Assembly (NCBI GenBank): GCA_963770765.1
Contig: CAVYQS010000001.1
Coordinates: forward strand, 1 to 57,668
Direction: 5' to 3'
Source: CAVPCY01 sp963770765
Lineage (GTDB): Bacteria > Actinomycetota > Coriobacteriia > Anaerosomatales > PHET01
Length of the DNA: 57,668 nt
Position numbers and translations under genes: made by a program. Every line of letters begins with the position of its first letter. Position 1 is the stretch's first letter. Shown piece after piece: positions 53,364-57,668 of the stretch. A model generated the notes under the pieces. That model made no database searches, was not told the origin of the DNA, and was given only the letters and a program-made list of their open reading frames with translations.

Positions 53364-54584
53364 ATGGCCACTGGAGTGCCCGCCACCACGTTGTCCGCCG
53401 TTGCGCTCGACGAGCGCTACGGCGCGCCCAACTACCATCCCCTGCCGGTCGCCATCGCGCGCGGAAACGGAGCCTGGGTGACCGACATCGAGGGCAAGCG
53501 CTACCTCGACTTCCTCTCGGCGTACTCGGCGCTGAACTTCGGTCACCGCCATCCCGATCTCGTCGCCGCGGCCCGCAGCCAGCTCGACTCGCTCACGCTC
53601 ACGAGCCGTGCGGTGCACAACAACCGGCTGGGGCCGTTTCTGCGGGACCTGGTGGCGCTGACCGGACTGGAGATGGCGCTCCCCATGAACTCGGGTGCAG
53701 AGGCGGTCGAGACCGCGATCAAGGTCGCGCGGAAGTGGGGCTACGACGTCAAGGACGTGCCGCGAGACGAGGCCACGATCCTCGTGTGCGAGCACAACTT
53801 CCACGGCAGGACGACGACGATCATCAGCTTCAGCGGCGAAGACCAGGCGCGTGACGGGTTCGGCCCCTTCACCCCCGGCTTCGAGCAGGTACCGTTCGGC
53901 GACGCTGCGGCGCTCGAGCGCGCGCTCAGCGAAGACCCGACGATAGTCGCGTTCCTGGTAGAGCCGGTGCAAGGCGAGGCCGGCGTCATCGTGCCGCCTT
54001 CCGGCTACCTGCGTGCCGTGCGCAACTCGTGCGATCGCCACGGAGTGCTCATGATCGCCGATGAGATCCAGTCGGGCTTCGGGCGCACGGGCACGACGTT
54101 CGCCTGCGAGCTCGACAACGTCACCCCCGACATCTACGTCCTCGGCAAGGCGCTGGGCGGCGGGATCGTGCCCATCTCGGCTGTCGTGGCCCGTGCGGAC
54201 GTGCTGGGGGTGCTCGGCCCCGGGACGCACGGCTCGACCTTCGGCGGCAATCCGCTCGCATGCGCGGTCGGCTCGGCGGTGCTCGAGCTCGTCGCCACCG
54301 GCGAGTACCAGGAGCGCTCGGCACGGCTGGGGGCGGCGATGCTCGAGCGGCTGAGGGCCGAAGCGCCCCCGTCGGTCCGCGAGGTCCGCGGTGTGGGGCT
54401 GTGGGCCGGAATCGAGTTGCATCCGAGCGCCGGCACCGCCCGCAGCTACGGCGAGAGGCTGCTCGAGCGCGGCATCATCTGCAAGGACACCCACACCTAC
54501 ACCCTGCGGCTCGCGCCGCCGCTCGTCATCGATGAGGCCGACCTCGATGCCGCCATCACCACAGTGATCGACGTTCTGGGCTGA
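53364..54584 (+). CDS. rocD: Ornithine--oxo-acid aminotransferase
   Basis: PLP class III aminotransferase (406 residues) making glutamate-5-semialdehyde from ornithine. Visible: GAPNYHPLPVAIARGNGAWVTDIEGKRYLDFLSAYSALNFGHRHP, NSGAEAVETAIKVARKWGY, NFHGRTTTIISFSGE, VAFLVEPVQGEAGVIVPPSGYL, IADEIQSGFGRTGT and the PLP lysine in YVLGKALGGGIVPISAVVA; also HGSTFGGNPLACAVG. It matches RocD closely over the whole length. ATG at 53364 has GGGAG upstream. It can feed proline or glutamate pools from arginine degradation. Confidence 0.93.
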   Translation: MATGVPATTLSAVALDERYGAPNYHPLPVAIARGNGAWVTDIEGKRYLDFLSAYSALNFGHRHPDLVAAARSQLDSLTLTSRAVHNNRLGPFLRDLVALTGLEMALPMNSGAEAVETAIKVARKWGYDVKDVPRDEATILVCEHNFHGRTTTIISFSGEDQARDGFGPFTPGFEQVPFGDAAALERALSEDPTIVAFLVEPVQGEAGVIVPPSGYLRAVRNSCDRHGVLMIADEIQSGFGRTGTTFACELDNVTPDIYVLGKALGGGIVPISAVVARADVLGVLGPGTHGSTFGGNPLACAVGSAVLELVATGEYQERSARLGAAMLERLRAEAPPSVREVRGVGLWAGIELHPSAGTARSYGERLLERGIICKDTHTYTLRLAPPLVIDEADLDAAITTVIDVLG

Positions 54585-54633
54585 GTACTGCCGCCGCGAC
54601 ATGCCGTCGCCGAGCACGCCACCGGCGGCTTTT

Positions 54634-54643
54634 GGGGTATACC
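54634..54643 (+). promoter_or_regulatory. GGGGTATACC motif, possible promoter
   Basis: GGGG (54634-54637) plus TATACC lies 47 bases before the ATG at 54685. Fourth GGGGTAT copy of the window. It follows a run of T, not a -35-like hexamer. Confidence 0.45.
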
Positions 54644-54684
54644 TGAAGTGGCGAGAGACAGCCGGGAAGCCACGTGGAGGAACC

Positions 54685-55041
54685 ATGCCTGACGAGAAGA
54701 AGACCGATACCGCCCTCGATCCCGCCAGCCTCATGGAGAGCGCGTTCCTCATGGGCATCGGGGTTCTCGAGCTGACCAAGGAAAAGACCCAGGGATTCGC
54801 CAGCGAACTCATCGACCGCGGCAAGATGTCTCAGTCCGACGCGAAGAAGGTCGCCGACAAGTTCGGCGAGGTCGCCGCAGAGCAGCAAGAGACGCTGCGC
54901 AAGACCGTGGCCAGTGAGACCGACAAGGTCCTCAAGACATCCGGCGTCGCCACTCATGAGGAGGTCGCCGACCTCAAGGCGCAGATCGCCGAGCTCAAGG
55001 ATCTCATGGCAGGCATGAAGCCCGCGGAGCCCGCCGAGTAG
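54685..55041 (+). CDS. Phasin-like coiled-coil protein
   Basis: A 118-residue helical protein: LMESAFLMGIGVLELTKEKTQGFASELIDRGKMSQSDAKKVADKFGEVAAEQQETLRKTVASETDKVL, then AELKDLMAGMKPAEPAE. The pattern (hydrophobic helix, ELIDRGKMSQSDAKKVADKF) is that of PhaF/phasin-like and similar polyhydroxyalkanoate granule-associated proteins, but such proteins are also found in organisms without granules. ATG at 54685 has GGAGG five bases upstream, and a GGGGTATA element. It lies 60 bases ahead of the UbiB-family gene, same strand. Confidence 0.72.
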   Translation: MPDEKKTDTALDPASLMESAFLMGIGVLELTKEKTQGFASELIDRGKMSQSDAKKVADKFGEVAAEQQETLRKTVASETDKVLKTSGVATHEEVADLKAQIAELKDLMAGMKPAEPAE

Positions 55042-55101
55042 GAACCACGAGGGCACATCACGCTCTCGGGTCCGTCACTCCACAGCGCACGGAGGGTTTC
55101 G

Positions 55102-56760
55102 ATGCCGCCCTACAAGCATCTCGCGCGGTACCGGCAGATCGCGGGCGTGCTCCTCGATGAGGGGCTCGAAAGCACGCTCGTCGGTACCGGGCTGCGCCGT
55201 TTCGCGCCGGTCAAGAGCAGGCTGCGCTCCGAGCGCGGCCAGTCTGAGACGGTGCCGGTACGGTTGCGCTACACGCTCGAGCGACTCGGCCCCACGTTCG
55301 TGAAGCTCGGACAGGCGGCCTCGACGCGTCCGGACCTCATTCCTGACGAGTTCATCGACGAGCTGCGCAAGCTGCAAGACGACGTCGCACCGTTTCCCGA
55401 CGATGAAGCGATCGCGTTGATCGAGTCCGAACTGGGCGGGCCGGTGACCGAGCTCTTCTCGGAGTTCGTCACGACTCCCTTGGCTGCGGCGTCGCTGGGC
55501 CAGGTGTACTCGGCGACACTGCCCGACGGAACGCCCGTGATCGTGAAGGTGCAGCGCCCCGGGGTTCGAACCAGTGTCGATACCGATCTCGACATCGTGC
55601 TGACGCAAGCGCGCTTCGTGGCCGCCCATTCGGAGGTCGGCGAGCGCTACGACGTCGTCGACATCACCACCGAGTTCGCCGACGCGTTGCGAAAGGAACT
55701 CGACTACACCCAGGAGGCGCGCAACGCCGAGAGGCTCGCTGACGCGTTCGAAGACGACGAGACCGTCGCGTTTCCCACCGTCCACTGGGAGTTCAGCACG
55801 AGCAGCGTCCTGACACTCGACCGGTTCGAAGGCGTACCGTTCAACCGGCTCGATCTCCTGGACGAGGCCGGCGCCGACCGGCCGGAACTGGCGAGGCGGG
55901 GCATCTATGCTTATCTCGAACAGATCTTCGTGCACGGCTTCTACCACGCCGACCCGCACCCGGGCAATCTCTTCGCCCTCCCCGATGGCCGCGTCGCCTT
56001 CACAGACTTCGGCCGCATAGGCACGGTGTCACAGGTCGGGCGCGATCAGCTCGCAGACCTGTTCCTCTCGATAGTCGACAACGACGTCGCGCTGGCGGTC
56101 GACACGCTGTTCGCAGGCGCAGGCAGCCCGGGGGACATCGACCTGGCCGACCTCGAGCGTGAGGTCAGCCGACTCATCACCAAGTACTACAACAAGTCGC
56201 TGAGCGAGATCCGCATGGGCGATCTCATCAACGAGGTGCTGGCGTTGGTACGCAGGCACAACCTGGCGCTGTCCTCCGAACTCGCCATGCTGCTGACCAC
56301 ACTCGTCGTGCTCGAGGGCCTGGGCAGGATGCTGGACCCGAAGTTCGACTTCGTCGCGGTCACGGCGCCGTTCGCACGGAAGATCACCAACGCCCGACTA
56401 TCGCCGGAAGCCTTGAGCCAGTCGCTGACGAGATCCGCGCGTCGCCTGCTCAGAATCGCCTCTGAGTTGCCCGAGTCGTTCTCGCGGCTCTTGAAGCGCG
56501 CCGGGCAAGGCGAGTTCCGCATGGCGGTTCATCCCGTGGGTTTCGAGCCCTTCATGAAGCGGCTCGAAGAGGCCACGAACCGCATGTCGTTCGCACTCGT
56601 GGTCTCGGCGTTCGTCATCGGCCTGTCGTGGATACTTGCCGGGTCCGAGGTGCCGGACTGGTTCATGTGGGTGGCACGCGTCGCGTGGGCCGCGGCGCTC
56701 GGCGTGGGCTCGTGGTTCTTCATCTCGATCTTCTTGAGCCGGGTGAAGGGTCGACGCTAG
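55102..56760 (+). CDS. UbiB/ABC1-family atypical protein kinase
   Basis: A 552-residue ADCK/UbiB protein. Motifs of the kinase-like core: KLGQAASTRPDLIPDEFIDELRKLQDDVAPFP (the KxGQ region), AAASLGQVYSATLPDGTPVIVKVQRPG, ELDYTQEARNAERLADAF, FYHADPHPGNLF and FTDFGRIGT (Asp metal ligand). Two C-terminal membrane helices (FALVVSAFVIGLSWILAG and WVARVAWAAALGVGSWFF) anchor it. The family supports isoprenoid quinone and lipid metabolism. ATG at 55102 follows GGAGGG. A quinone role fits the nearby quinone-linked nuo operon, but no ubi/men genes are here. Confidence 0.93.
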   Translation: MPPYKHLARYRQIAGVLLDEGLESTLVGTGLRRFAPVKSRLRSERGQSETVPVRLRYTLERLGPTFVKLGQAASTRPDLIPDEFIDELRKLQDDVAPFPDDEAIALIESELGGPVTELFSEFVTTPLAAASLGQVYSATLPDGTPVIVKVQRPGVRTSVDTDLDIVLTQARFVAAHSEVGERYDVVDITTEFADALRKELDYTQEARNAERLADAFEDDETVAFPTVHWEFSTSSVLTLDRFEGVPFNRLDLLDEAGADRPELARRGIYAYLEQIFVHGFYHADPHPGNLFALPDGRVAFTDFGRIGTVSQVGRDQLADLFLSIVDNDVALAVDTLFAGAGSPGDIDLADLEREVSRLITKYYNKSLSEIRMGDLINEVLALVRRHNLALSSELAMLLTTLVVLEGLGRMLDPKFDFVAVTAPFARKITNARLSPEALSQSLTRSARRLLRIASELPESFSRLLKRAGQGEFRMAVHPVGFEPFMKRLEEATNRMSFALVVSAFVIGLSWILAGSEVPDWFMWVARVAWAAALGVGSWFFISIFLSRVKGRR

Positions 56761-56847
56761 GGACCAGTGAGCCGACCACCTCGCGCTACCCATGACGCAC
56801 GGAAGCGTCCCGCTGGGGACGCGTAGCCAGCCCGCTGAATCTGAGAC

Positions 56848-57668
56848 CTAACGGACGCGTCGATATACGGATTTCGAGACGGTCTTCTTCCCCGAGACGG
56901 TGTGCTTCGCGACAAGCTTCCACTTGCCCCTCCCCGGCACCCTTACGGATGCCGAGAAGGTGGCGTATGTGGAGGTTCGAGCGTTCACGCGAGGTTTGAC
57001 TGAGCCTTTGTATACCCAGCGTCGGGCCTTTGAATCGTACTTGTAGCGGTAGATCCTCACACTCGTCGGCGAGACCGAGTTCACGGCGCCGGTGATCTTG
57101 GCGGGTTTGCCGTAGGCGAGCACCTTGGCGGACGTACTGAGCGCCACCGTGGACTTCGCCGTGATCTTCAGCGCGGCCGAGGTGGTCGCCAGCCGGGCGG
57201 GGCTGCCGGCGGATCTGAACTGGTACGAGGCGCTCTTCGTGATGCGGGGCTTGTAGGTGTACGCCTTGCTCGTCGAAGAGTACGACGCGGTTCCGACCTG
57301 CTTCCAGATGCCACTGGCATTCGACCACACGGTAACCGAAGTCGGAGCCTTGACGGCAACACCGCGTTCCAGGTACTTCCCGGTCAGGGTCACGTACTTG
57401 TTGACTGCGACCGAGCTGGCCGAGGTCCTGAGAGCCAAGGTGGGCTGCAGCTTCGGAGTCGCCGTCACCTGCGCGGGTCCACTCCAGTTGCCAGACGGAA
57501 TCGGACGAGAAAGCTGTGTAGTAGTAGACCGTCCCGTTGGTAACGGTAGTGTCTTGGAAGGTCGATCCAACGCCTTCATAGACCTGCTGTTGACCGGCCG
57601 CGTCCGGGCTGCCAGCGAACCCGGTGGTTGAGCGAAGCACACGCGTCTTCCATGTGCCAAGGTCCGCG
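56848..57668 (-). CDS. Secreted fibronectin III / Ig-like repeat protein, partial, frameshifted near 57496
   Basis: The 5' end is beyond the right edge. From the edge, STTGFAGSPDAAGQQQVYEGV and TVTNGTVYYYTAFSSDS form the end of a fibronectin-III module. Removing one C near 57496 links it to SGNWSGPAQVTATPKLQ in the other frame. Two tandem all-beta Ig-like domains of about 90 residues follow (SAKVLAYGKPAKITGAVNSVSPTSVRI ... and SSVAVNKYVTLTGKYLERGV ...). It ends at the stop at 56848 with a basic tail. No LPxTG is seen. It should be surface-exposed; ligand unknown. Confidence 0.75.
   Translation of the reverse strand, partial: RTLAHGRRVCFAQPPGSLAARTRPVNSRSMKALDRPSKTLPLPTGRSTTTQLSRPIPSGNWSGPAQVTATPKLQPTLALRTSASSVAVNKYVTLTGKYLERGVAVKAPTSVTVWSNASGIWKQVGTASYSSTSKAYTYKPRITKSASYQFRSAGSPARLATTSAALKITAKSTVALSTSAKVLAYGKPAKITGAVNSVSPTSVRIYRYKYDSKARRWVYKGSVKPRVNARTSTYATFSASVRVPGRGKWKLVAKHTVSGKKTVSKSVYRRVR

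Noticed and set aside
51759..54824. A 1021-residue reading of the PASTA protein reaching through rocD
   Set aside because: The upstream half is antisense to the conserved rocD gene, and MSAGNN at 53255 has a clear GGAGGT ribosome site.

Overview
The window is GC-rich (roughly two thirds G+C), with GTG starts as common as ATG, start/stop overlaps of the GTGA/ATGA type at most operon junctions, and clear AGGAGG-like ribosome sites. Gene content points to an anaerobic, high-GC Gram-positive actinobacterium, most likely of class Coriobacteriia or a close environmental relative: no-EFG complex I, a homocitrate-synthase-family enzyme beside an isocitrate-type dehydrogenase, NifV-like and archaeal-type dehydratase subunits, many ferredoxin-like clusters, PASTA and L,D-transpeptidase wall proteins. 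This placement is inferred from gene families, not from a marker gene.

Layout. 1-8200 (minus): an amino-acid operon ilvD-ilvB-ilvN-ilvC-class V aminotransferase-serA (serA runs off the left edge), preceded by a T-box leader whose best specifier codon is CUC (Leu). 8245-12483: a cell-envelope island, with a minus-strand pair (small secreted protein and L,D-transpeptidase) divergent from a plus-strand trio SGNH transferase-MBOAT acyltransferase-57-residue membrane microprotein. The microprotein ends in an FxYxxF hexapeptide like the DltX acyl shuttle, but no dltA or dltC is present. 12515-19364 (minus): propeller protein, isocitrate-type dehydrogenase, HEAT-like protein, tandem ACT protein, LeuD/LeuC-type dehydratase and a 397-residue homocitrate-synthase-type enzyme with a good promoter and a strong leader hairpin. 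This set can be read as leucine synthesis or, as I think more likely, as an Re-citrate synthase/aconitase/isocitrate dehydrogenase route to 2-oxoglutarate. 19378-29284: mixed housekeeping (YgjP metalloprotease, RlmKL, NlpC/P60, NYN-domain, glutaredoxin, hydroxyacid dehydrogenase, GNAT, iron-sulfur flavoprotein, DegV). 29451-39254: COG2403-type GTPase, bacterial PH-domain pair, nicotinate salvage genes pncA/pncB, an unusual Fe-S protein, a nuclease lipoprotein and a second DegV.

39482-49365 (plus): nuoA-B-CD-H-I-J-K-M-L-N, a complex I lacking the NADH module (no nuoE, F or G), with nuoC and nuoD fused and nuoM before nuoL. 49393-57668: gatB, a tail-anchored repeat protein, a five-PASTA membrane protein, ornithine aminotransferase, a phasin-like coiled-coil protein, a UbiB-family kinase, and the 3' part of a secreted fibronectin-III/Ig-like repeat protein.

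Eight genes are broken by one single-base indel each (near 2240, 6463, 24693, 26739, 31641, 42917, 43495 and 57496), while both halves of each remain well conserved. Because core genes such as ilvD, nuoH and nuoJ are hit, assembly or read errors are the likely cause. The same motif GGGGTAT lies 44-60 bases upstream of four unrelated plus-strand genes and may be a shared promoter element. I see no tRNA, rRNA, CRISPR array, insertion sequence or prophage gene.
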